DNA of 7,213 nucleotides from Candidatus Izemoplasma sp. (GTDB lineage: Bacteria > Bacillota_I > Bacilli_A > Izemoplasmatales > Izemoplasmataceae): the NCBI GenBank assembly GCA_021736285.1, contig JAIPGE010000069.1, forward strand, positions 1 to 7,213, read 5' to 3'. Position numbers and translations under genes: made by a program. The notes below the pieces were generated by a model. The model saw nothing but the letters and a program-made list of their open reading frames with translations. It made no database searches and was not told where the DNA came from. Shown in pieces: positions 1 to 4,970 of this stretch. Positions within the stretch are counted from its first letter, which is position 1; every line of letters starts with the position of its first letter.

Positions 1-73
1 AACCGAACTGGCGCACCACCACAAACTAATTATAGTAGAATCCCCTTCATTTGTCTAATAATAATCACATTTC
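1..73. other. Left-edge fragment, identity unresolved
   Basis: This stretch lies before the yidD promoter. Three readings are possible and none is decisive. Positions 3-18 could be the 3' end of a plus-strand tRNA: a five-base T-stem strand CCGAA, a seven-base acceptor strand CTGGCGC, discriminator A and an encoded CCA. However, the base before the T-stem is A, where a pyrimidine is usual. Alternatively, frame 1 is open from the edge to a TGA at 94-96 and would give a 31-residue tail ending in a hydrophobic segment (ICLIIITFLVALGCF), resembling a C-terminal membrane anchor. Frame 2 is also open, to a TAA at 56-58. No terminator hairpin is visible. About 100 more bases to the left would settle it. 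Confidence 0.25.
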
Positions 74-102
74 TTGTTGCTCTTGGGTGTTTTTGATATA
101 AT
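74..102 (+). promoter_or_regulatory. Predicted SigA promoter of yidD (extended -10)
   Basis: The -35 element TTGTTG is at 74-79 and the -10 element TATAAT at 97-102, with a 17-base spacer. A TG at 94-95 in the extended -10 position makes TGATATAAT. The start of transcription is expected near 109, about ten bases before the ATG at 119, so the leader would be very short. The promoter covers the upstream in-frame TTG at 74, which argues against that codon as the start of yidD. Confidence 0.6.
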
Positions 103-118
103 AACTTTGGTGGTAACG

Positions 119-343
119 ATGAAAAAAATAATGATTAAGTTAATTGAGTGGTATCAAAAAGGCACAACGAACAACCAAATCACGTGTCGATATCATCCAT
201 CCTGTAGCAATTATGCAAAAGAAGCCTATCAAACACGTAATTTTATTTATGCCACATACTTAAGTACCTGGCGAATATTACGTTGTAATCCTTTATCTAA
301 AGGCGGATATGATCCTGTGCCTAAGAAGAAGAATAAAAAGTGA
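119..343 (+). CDS. yidD: Membrane protein insertion efficiency factor YidD
   Basis: A 74-residue protein of the YidD family (formerly DUF37). YidD proteins are small, cationic and peripheral to the inner face of the membrane, and they assist YidC/Sec-dependent insertion of membrane proteins. Family marks are clear: an N-terminal amphipathic stretch (IKLIEWYQK), the CRYHPSCSNYA core with Cys23 and Cys29, and the RCNPLSKGGYDPVP signature with Cys56. The tail is very basic (KKKNKK). The start at 119 is chosen over the in-frame TTG at 74 because it begins with the usual MKK, has GGTGG five bases upstream, and the longer form would begin inside the promoter. In many bacteria yidD sits in the rpmH-rnpA-yidC cluster; here it is transcribed alone and stops at a strong hairpin. 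It ends in TGA. Identity is certain from the motifs; the exact start is slightly less so. Confidence 0.95.
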   Translation: MKKIMIKLIEWYQKGTTNNQITCRYHPSCSNYAKEAYQTRNFIYATYLSTWRILRCNPLSKGGYDPVPKKKNKK

Positions 344-422
344 TTCAATGACATCATAAAGTTCGTTTAACAAGATTTATTATCTAGATTCGCTTCTATT
401 GTTTAAAGAAGAACCTTCCAAT

Positions 423-454
423 AAAAATCAGTTCTAAATGAACTGATTTTTTTT
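423..454 (+). terminator. Bidirectional intrinsic terminator between yidD and the antiporter gene
   Basis: A perfect 12-bp inverted repeat (423-434 with 440-451) closes a five-base loop and is followed by T to position 454. The left arm begins with five A residues, so the minus-strand transcript also ends in a U run. It lies between the convergent yidD and the antiporter stop at 457-459 and should end both. The rest of the 344-422 gap contains nothing recognisable. Confidence 0.85.
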
Positions 455-456
455 AT

Positions 457-1731
457 TTAATAATCTCGGATTTCTCCAGATTTATCTAAACTATATTTAA
501 CACCTATTGGTCCAAATAATTCATATACTAAGGTTGCAATTAACACAACGATTAAAATGGTAACTCCTGATTCACCAAAATCAGATTTTGCTTGGTATGC
601 CATACCGAGGGCAACACCTGCTTGAGGCAATAGACACAAGCCAAGATATTTTTTTACATTGCGATGTGAGTTCATCAGTTTTGCACCCATAAATGATCCA
701 CCCATTTTACCAGCAATCCGCGCTAGAATATAAATAACCGTAATTCCTGCTATACTGAAATAGTTAACCTCTGTATTTTGAGAAAATGCAACAACAAGTT
801 CCGCACCCGCAAGGGTAAAAAACGCAACCAATATTGGTGCTGTGAAATGTTCAATAGTAATATTAACATCATGACTGCGAACACGACTCATTGAATTTGA
901 AAATACAATCCCCATTGCCATTGGTGTTAATATGGGTGACAAATGTGCATAAAAGTCACCAAAATGAAATCCGATTTTTGCAAGCGCAACTGTTATCAAA
1001 ACAGCAACAATACTAACTGATAAGTATAATTCTTCTTTTTGATGATCTTCAGTATTGATTTGTTTGATGATAAGTGCTCCAATTAAACCGACAACGGTTC
1101 CAACTAGTGCTGAAAACAACAATTCCAATGCAGGGCCTTCAAGCATTTCAATGATTGATAATGAAGCGCCATTCGTCATTGAATTTGCAATTGACAACAA
1201 TACCCCAAACAAGATAATACCTACTGCATCATCCATACCAACCAGTGGTAATAATGTATCAGTTAATGCCCCTCTTGTTTGATACTTTCTTGTTAGTAAC
1301 ATGATTGGTGCTGGCGCTGTTGCTGTTGCAACAGCTCCTAAAACAAGAGCTATTGGTAAAGCAACCCCAAATAATAATAATGCAAATATAACAAGTGCCG
1401 CTGCAGCAAAAGCTTGTAATAAAGTAATGACAACAACTTCTTTACCACTTTTTTTAAGTTTCTGAAATTCAAGTTCAGTTCCAATACCAAAAGCAATGAA
1501 TCCAAGTGCAACACTAGAAATTACGCCTAAATGTTCAACCAATTCACCCATTTGCAATAAAACAAGAACGCCCCCTAAAAGAACACCACTAATAATATAA
1601 CCAGTAATATGTGGTAATTTGATTTTTTCAAAATACCTGCCAGCATATATTCCAAAAAACAACACAAAAGCAAGCACAAGTAGGGCTTGATAGGTTGATG
1701 AAATATCACTAGCTAATAGTACGTTAAACAT
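457..1731 (-). CDS. CPA2-type cation:proton antiporter (paralogue A)
   Basis: A 424-residue polytopic membrane protein of the Na+/H+ exchanger superfamily (PF00999), CPA2 branch, predicted to exchange Na+ or K+ for protons. About 13 hydrophobic segments span residues 14-410. Visible family marks are the GYIISGVLLGG segment near 44, the unwound crossover motif ATATAPAP at 135-142, the ion-binding Asp pair in GMDDAVGI (D167, D168), a charged ARIAGK segment (R338, K342) and LLPQAGVALGMA at 368-378. The DD pair is the hallmark of electrogenic CPA2 exchangers. There is no RCK_N, RCK_C or USP domain after the membrane part: the protein ends about 15 residues past the last helix (LDKSGEIRDY). It is clearly paralogous to the gene at 1861-3171 but has its own predicted promoter. 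A weak Shine-Dalgarno GAAAG lies ten bases before ATG. Ion specificity cannot be told from sequence. Confidence 0.9.
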   Translation of the reverse strand: MFNVLLASDISSTYQALLVLAFVLFFGIYAGRYFEKIKLPHITGYIISGVLLGGVLVLLQMGELVEHLGVISSVALGFIAFGIGTELEFQKLKKSGKEVVVITLLQAFAAAALVIFALLLFGVALPIALVLGAVATATAPAPIMLLTRKYQTRGALTDTLLPLVGMDDAVGIILFGVLLSIANSMTNGASLSIIEMLEGPALELLFSALVGTVVGLIGALIIKQINTEDHQKEELYLSVSIVAVLITVALAKIGFHFGDFYAHLSPILTPMAMGIVFSNSMSRVRSHDVNITIEHFTAPILVAFFTLAGAELVVAFSQNTEVNYFSIAGITVIYILARIAGKMGGSFMGAKLMNSHRNVKKYLGLCLLPQAGVALGMAYQAKSDFGESGVTILIVVLIATLVYELFGPIGVKYSLDKSGEIRDY

Positions 1732-1748
1732 TAAATCACATCTTTCAT
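1731..1748 (-). other. Possible five-codon ORF overlapping the antiporter start
   Basis: On the minus strand an ATG at 1748-1746 reads M-K-D-V-I and stops with a TAA (1733-1731) that shares its last base with the antiporter ATG, giving TAATG. This is the same stop/start overlap as between the two upstream genes. It has no good ribosome binding site of its own, and its first codons overlap the GAAAG that probably serves the antiporter, so translation is doubtful. Confidence 0.15.
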
Positions 1749-1777
1749 ATATATATAAGTCTCTTCACGCAAATATC

Positions 1778-1806
1778 ATTTTACTCCTCGAACTATTAAA
1801 TTGCAA
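1778..1806 (-). promoter_or_regulatory. Predicted SigA promoter of antiporter A
   Basis: On the minus strand the -35 element TTGCAA (1806-1801) and the -10 element TAAAAT (1783-1778) are separated by exactly 17 bases. It sits between the terminator of the upstream antiporter gene and the start of this one, so paralogue A can be expressed apart from the operon above it. Transcription would start near 1771, leaving a leader of about 40 bases that contains an AT repeat (TATATATATATG). Confidence 0.45.
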
Positions 1807-1817
1807 GTTATTTAACG

Positions 1818-1858
1818 AAAAAAATAGACAAAACTGATTGCTCAGTCTTGTCTATTTT
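1818..1858 (-). terminator. Intrinsic terminator after antiporter B
   Basis: A long inverted repeat (1821-1836 with 1843-1858) has one internal position that is an A-C mismatch on the plus strand but a G-U wobble in the minus-strand RNA, so the hairpin favours the minus transcript. The run of seven A at 1818-1824 gives the U tail. It begins three bases after the antiporter stop codon and should end the GGDEF-EAL/antiporter operon. Confidence 0.88.
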
Positions 1859-1860
1859 AT

Positions 1861-3171
1861 TTATTGCCAATCTGTCACAGCTGCATCAATTTCTCCAGCC
1901 TTATCTAGAGCTGTTTTCACAATAACCAAGCCAACGACTTCATAAATAACTGTTGCGGCTAATATCACAGTTGTGATTGATAATCCGATTTGCATATAGG
2001 GTGCCAATTCCGGGGTTGCTTCAAACCGAAGTTGTGTTGTTAATGCCATGTCAATCGCAACACCCGCTTGGGGAATTAATGTTAACCCAATCCATTTTTG
2101 AACCATTTTTGGTGCTTTAACCATTTTCGCACTTACTGTTGAACCAACATATTTTCCAACTACTCGAACAATAAGATAGATGATTCCTATCTCACCAATT
2201 TTAGTGAGTAGTCCGAGTTGTAATTCTGCACCTGCAATGGTAAAGAAAGAAAGCAATATAGGTCCACTAAAAAGATCAGTGGTATTCGTTAAACGATCTT
2301 TATATTTTTCTTCTATCGAATTGGTAATATAGATCCCAATTGTCATTGGTAATAAAATCGCAGAGGCATGAACAGCTTGTCCGATACCAATCCCAAAAAA
2401 GATAAATCCAACAATTACCATCATTAAAAATTTATCATCTTCACGATTAAACCGTTTGACAATTGTTGTTATAATTAGACCAATTAGAAGTCCAATACCT
2501 ACTGATAACACGATTTCAATTAATGGTTCTAATAAAATATTTAACAAACTCACACTTTCATTTGCGACAAGTAATGATGTTCCAAAAGATAACAATATCG
2601 CGAATAACATAATTCCAATCGCGTCATCCAACGCAACGAGTGGTAACAATACATCTGTAACGGGACCTTTTGTCCGGTAGTTTTTAACAACTGCCAAAAT
2701 GGGTGCTGGAGCTGTAGCGGTCGCAATGGCACCAAGAATTAATCCATATGTCCATGCATGTTCAGCATTAATCAAGGTGAGAAATAAGACAATTGACATA
2801 CAGACTAGTATTGCTGTTGTAAAGGCTTGAGCAAGCGTGATAATAGTAACTTGCTTACCTGTCTTTTTAAGTTTATTAAATTTTAATTCAAGTCCGATTG
2901 TATATCCAATAAAACCAATCGCTACTTGACGAATAATAGTAAATGATTCAACCATTTCTAAGGATAAAAATTTTAAAACACTTGGGCCAATTAAAATACC
3001 AATTAAAATATACCCTGTTACTTTCGGAAATTTAATAACTGAAATTAATTTGCCACCTAGTAGTCCGAAAATAATAAGCAGTGAAACACCATAAAGTCGA
3101 TTTTCATATAGGTGCTCCCATGCGACTTCAAACCATTCAAAGAAATCTGCAGACTCCGCCAGTAGTATCAT
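1861..3171 (-). CDS. CPA2-type cation:proton antiporter (paralogue B), coupled to the GGDEF-EAL gene
   Basis: A 436-residue membrane protein of the same PF00999/CPA2 family as the gene at 457-1731, with matching segments throughout: GYILIGILIG near 53, ATATAPAP at 150-157, the Asp pair in ALDDAIGI (D182, D183), VRVVGK (R336, K340), LIPQAGVAIDMA at 365-376 and a closing LDKAGEI. About 13 membrane segments are predicted. A difference from its paralogue is an extra acidic residue, D374, in the PQAGVA helix, where paralogue A has Gly376. The N-terminus is about 12 residues longer and acidic/aromatic (SADFFEWFEVAWEH). No cytosolic regulatory domain follows the last helix. The ATG shares one base with the stop of the GGDEF-EAL gene (TAATG), and GAAAGG lies ten bases upstream inside that gene, so its translation is probably coupled. 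The transported cation is not deducible. Confidence 0.9.
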   Translation of the reverse strand: MILLAESADFFEWFEVAWEHLYENRLYGVSLLIIFGLLGGKLISVIKFPKVTGYILIGILIGPSVLKFLSLEMVESFTIIRQVAIGFIGYTIGLELKFNKLKKTGKQVTIITLAQAFTTAILVCMSIVLFLTLINAEHAWTYGLILGAIATATAPAPILAVVKNYRTKGPVTDVLLPLVALDDAIGIMLFAILLSFGTSLLVANESVSLLNILLEPLIEIVLSVGIGLLIGLIITTIVKRFNREDDKFLMMVIVGFIFFGIGIGQAVHASAILLPMTIGIYITNSIEEKYKDRLTNTTDLFSGPILLSFFTIAGAELQLGLLTKIGEIGIIYLIVRVVGKYVGSTVSAKMVKAPKMVQKWIGLTLIPQAGVAIDMALTTQLRFEATPELAPYMQIGLSITTVILAATVIYEVVGLVIVKTALDKAGEIDAAVTDWQ

Positions 3172-3187
3172 TAAAATCTAGCCTTTC
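3171..3187 (-). promoter_or_regulatory. TAATG stop/start overlap with internal ribosome binding site
   Basis: The last base of the GGDEF-EAL stop TAA (3173-3171) is the first base of the antiporter ATG (3171-3169). A Shine-Dalgarno GAAAGG (3187-3182) lies within the final codons of the upstream gene, ten bases from the ATG. This arrangement typically couples translation of the second gene to the first and tends to fix their relative amounts. Confidence 0.8.
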
Positions 3188-4475
3188 TCTTTTTAAGAGA
3201 TTTCAAAAACGCCACAAATTCTTCTTTAACAACTGCTCTTGAAAAATAGTCTCCAGTTGCAATAGGGATATCTAGTTCGCGAATAAGTTTTAAATCCTCT
3301 TTGCTTGAGACACCAGTTGAAACCACACTTAAATCAAAGTTTTTACTGAATTGAACAAAGAAAGAATAGATGCTATGCATCATTTTGTATTCTTCGCTTT
3401 CATTAATGTCAGTTAGTAAAGACTCTGATAGTTTTAAGACATCAACTTTTAAATCTGCTAGGTAAGATAATGACGAGTTTGTATTTGAATAATCATCTAG
3501 GACAACTACAAAACCAAGTTCATATAGATTTTGAACCTTATGATATACTTTCTTGTCGGTAATCATTGATTCTTTAATCTCAACGATAACGTCCTTTGCC
3601 GGTACATCATATTTCCGTAACAATTGAATAATATCATCTATTTCAATAACACGTAGTGTATATGACGATAAATTAACACCTGCTTTAAAACGATCTGACA
3701 ATTTAATATCTTTATTATCCTTTAATTCTTTATAGAATTTTAATGCTTCCTCAAATATATAACATTCAATATCATAAATTTTACCAGTCCACTGAGCCAA
3801 TTCTAAAAAACGGTTAGGTTTCAAAACACGTCCATTTAGACGCCACCGTGACACCGCTTCAAATCCTACAATTTCATGAGAAAATGTATCGACAAATGGA
3901 CGGTATTTTGGGAAAAATTGATTATTGTCCATTGCATCATGGATATTTTCTTCAACTTCTATTATATCCAAATAACGTTGTTTATGTGCTTGGTTCGTAT
4001 AAATCAGCGTGTTTTTTCCGTCATACTTATGTAAATCCGCAGTCATCCTTAACAATTTAATCATATCAGTTAAACTGTCTTCTTCAAAATCATCATGATC
4101 GGCCACAACAACGCTAGTATTAATAATGTATTGTACATTATGGTGTTTGTATGGTTGTTTTAAAATATGATGCAATCCCGTTGGTTCACATAAAAAATGA
4201 CTATGTGTAATAATTAAGAACTGATCATTCCCGACACGGTATACATCTGATTTCCCACAATAATTAACTAATACTTGGGCAAGTTTAACCAACATATCAT
4301 CTACTGTGTCAACACCAAAAACCATTGTCATTTTATTAAAATCGTCAATATCAATATAAATAAAATGAAAATGTTCTAAAGCGGAGTCTTTATAGTCATG
4401 AATTAATCCTTTATAATTTCTTAATCCTGTTAAATCGTCAATGTACGCCGAATTCAATGCTTTATTTTCTTCCAC
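3171..4475 (-). CDS. Degenerate GGDEF-EAL domain protein, probable non-catalytic c-di-GMP-type regulator
   Basis: A soluble protein of 434 residues with no sensor or membrane domain. The family turns over cyclic di-GMP. The GGDEF domain (about residues 10-160) opens with YIDDLTGLRNYKGL and keeps the metal Asp in IDIDDFN, but the signature is GNDQF, the usual ND pair is TM, and no RxxD inhibitory site precedes it. The EAL domain (about 180-430) keeps EAV, NLSS, EIKES, LDDY and the Lys of LKLSES. The canonical AEGVE is STGVS, QGYxxxxP is TGDYFSRA, KID is KLS and DDFG is DDYS. Both domains therefore look catalytically impaired, which suggests a ligand-binding or protein-binding role (inference). 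The start at 4475 (GTG) has AGGTGG five bases upstream; an in-frame GTG three codons earlier overlaps that site and is less likely. It heads an operon with antiporter B. Domain identity is sure; inactivity is likely. Confidence 0.9.
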   Translation of the reverse strand: MEENKALNSAYIDDLTGLRNYKGLIHDYKDSALEHFHFIYIDIDDFNKMTMVFGVDTVDDMLVKLAQVLVNYCGKSDVYRVGNDQFLIITHSHFLCEPTGLHHILKQPYKHHNVQYIINTSVVVADHDDFEEDSLTDMIKLLRMTADLHKYDGKNTLIYTNQAHKQRYLDIIEVEENIHDAMDNNQFFPKYRPFVDTFSHEIVGFEAVSRWRLNGRVLKPNRFLELAQWTGKIYDIECYIFEEALKFYKELKDNKDIKLSDRFKAGVNLSSYTLRVIEIDDIIQLLRKYDVPAKDVIVEIKESMITDKKVYHKVQNLYELGFVVVLDDYSNTNSSLSYLADLKVDVLKLSESLLTDINESEEYKMMHSIYSFFVQFSKNFDLSVVSTGVSSKEDLKLIRELDIPIATGDYFSRAVVKEEFVAFLKSLKKRKARF

Positions 4476-4486
4476 ATTATCCACCT
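4475..4486 (-). promoter_or_regulatory. Ribosome binding site that sets the GTG start of the GGDEF-EAL gene
   Basis: AGGTGG (4486-4481) is followed by a five-base spacer and GTG at 4475-4473. The upstream in-frame GTG at 4484-4482 lies inside this Shine-Dalgarno sequence and has none of its own, so the shorter protein is preferred by three codons. Confidence 0.6.
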
Positions 4487-4504
4487 CAAATATTTGATAG
4501 TTTC

Positions 4505-4531
4505 ATTATAACATAATTGTTCTATTTTCAA
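4505..4531 (-). promoter_or_regulatory. Predicted promoter of the GGDEF-EAL/antiporter operon
   Basis: On the minus strand TATAAT (4510-4505) is preceded by TGT, giving an extended -10 (TGTTATAAT). A -35-like TTGAAA lies at 4531-4526 with a 15-base spacer, which is short, but an extended -10 tolerates a weak -35. Transcription should start near 4498, about 20 bases before the GTG start. It lies directly downstream of the tRNA terminator. Confidence 0.6.
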
Positions 4532-4548
4532 ATTAAATTTTGGGTATT

Positions 4549-4574
4549 AAAAAACCATGATTGCCATGGTTTAA
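4549..4574 (-). terminator. Intrinsic terminator of the tRNA operon
   Basis: An 8-bp hairpin (4552-4559 with 4565-4572) encloses a five-base loop. The minus-strand transcript finishes in six U residues from the A run at 4549-4554. It begins about ten bases after the CCA end of tRNA-Leu and separates the tRNA operon from the GGDEF-EAL promoter. Confidence 0.8.
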
Positions 4575-4583
4575 TTTGAAAAA

Positions 4584-4666
4584 TGGTGCGGGTGACAGGA
4601 ATCGAACCTGCACTCCGAAGAACTAGATCCTAAGTCTAGCGCGTCTGCCAGTTCCGCCACACCCGC
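4584..4666 (-). tRNA. trnL: tRNA-Leu (anticodon UAG)
   Basis: An 83-base tRNA with a perfect seven-pair acceptor (GCGGGTG with CACCCGC), discriminator A and encoded CCA. The anticodon stem CTAGA/TCTAG holds the loop CTTAGGA, giving anticodon UAG for CUN leucine codons. The extended variable arm expected of a class II leucine tRNA is present but short. The T-arm has GGTTCGATTCC. It is the last of three tRNAs in the minus-strand operon. Confidence 0.97.
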
Positions 4667-4671
4667 TTAAA

Positions 4672-4746
4672 TGGCTGGGCTAGATGGATTCGAACCATCG
4701 ATTCCGGAGTCAAAGTCCGGTGCCTTAACCTCTTGGCCATAGCCCA
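4672..4746 (-). tRNA. trnQ: tRNA-Gln (anticodon UUG)
   Basis: A 75-base tRNA starting TGGGCTA, as is typical for glutamine tRNAs, paired to TAGCCCA, with discriminator G and encoded CCA. The anticodon stem CCGGA/TCCGG encloses CTTTGAC, giving anticodon UUG. The T-arm is GATGG TTCGAAT CCATC. Only five bases separate it from tRNA-Leu downstream and four from tRNA-His upstream. Confidence 0.97.
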
Positions 4747-4750
4747 ATAA

Positions 4751-4827
4751 TGGGGCGACCGATGAGAATCGAACTCACGAATGCCGGAGCCACAATCCGG
4801 TGCGTTAACCACTTCGCCACGATCGCC
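4751..4827 (-). tRNA. trnH: tRNA-His (anticodon GUG) with encoded G-1
   Basis: A 77-base tRNA counted with the extra 5' G (position 4827) that pairs with discriminator C, the identity mark of histidine tRNAs. The acceptor is GCGATCG with CGGTCGC (one T-G wobble), and CCA is encoded. The anticodon stem CCGGA/TCCGG encloses TTGTGGC, giving anticodon GUG. First gene of the His-Gln-Leu operon. Confidence 0.97.
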
Positions 4828-4853
4828 GTATTTACTATTTGAAGACTATTAAC

Positions 4854-4882
4854 ATTTTATGCAATTCACTCGTAAATGTCAA
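4854..4882 (-). promoter_or_regulatory. Promoter of the tRNA operon
   Basis: On the minus strand a consensus -35 TTGACA (4882-4877) is separated by 17 bases from a -10 TAAAAT (4859-4854). This is the strongest promoter in the window, as expected for stable RNA. Transcription would start near 4847, about 20 bases before tRNA-His. It is back to back with the promoter of the LtaS-like gene. Confidence 0.85.
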
Positions 4883-4913
4883 GTGATTTTCATAAGTTTT
4901 TTTCTCATGAGTG

Positions 4914-4942
4914 TTGGCAATAATTGAAATTTGTTATATAAT
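4914..4942 (+). promoter_or_regulatory. Promoter of the LtaS-like gene
   Basis: The -35 TTGGCA (4914-4919) and -10 TATAAT (4937-4942) are 17 bases apart. Transcription would start near 4949, downstream of the in-frame GTG at 4911. The coding region must therefore start later, which supports the ATG at 4968. Confidence 0.75.
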
Positions 4943-4952
4943 AATAAGTTAT

Positions 4953-4970
4953 GAAAGAGTGATGCTTATG
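4953..4970 (+). promoter_or_regulatory. Ribosome binding site and start of the LtaS-like gene
   Basis: GAAAGAG (4953-4959) lies eight bases before ATG 4968-4970. Another in-frame ATG at 4962-4964 is only two bases from the same site, too close to use it well. GTG 4911 lies upstream of the predicted transcription start. Confidence 0.6.

Noticed and set aside
341..373. Possible TGA-as-Trp recoding extending yidD past its TGA to a TAA.
   Set aside because: yidD is already full length with the usual basic tail, Trp codons in the window are TGG, and none of the long genes contains internal TGA codons.
1055..1282. Open frame of 75 codons on the plus strand.
   Set aside because: It lies wholly opposite the well-supported antiporter A gene, is low in complexity (N, S, T, I, P rich) and shows no domain or ribosome binding site; it is a shadow frame.
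2456..2735. Plus- and minus-strand open frames of 61-74 codons.
   Set aside because: Both overlap antiporter B in other frames, and their protein sequences resemble no family; shadow frames.
3848..4060. Plus-strand open frame of 70 codons opposite the GGDEF-EAL gene.
   Set aside because: It is antisense to a conserved two-domain protein, with no promoter or recognisable motif.
4584..4827. tRNA cluster as a phage or island attachment site.
   Set aside because: All three tRNAs are complete, the operon has an intact promoter and terminator, and no integrase gene or repeat of a tRNA 3' end is visible in the window.
4911..4967. N-terminal extension of the LtaS-like protein by 19 residues from GTG 4911.
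   Set aside because: These bases contain the promoter (-35 at 4914, -10 at 4937) and precede the expected transcription start; the ATG at 4968 has a spaced ribosome binding site.
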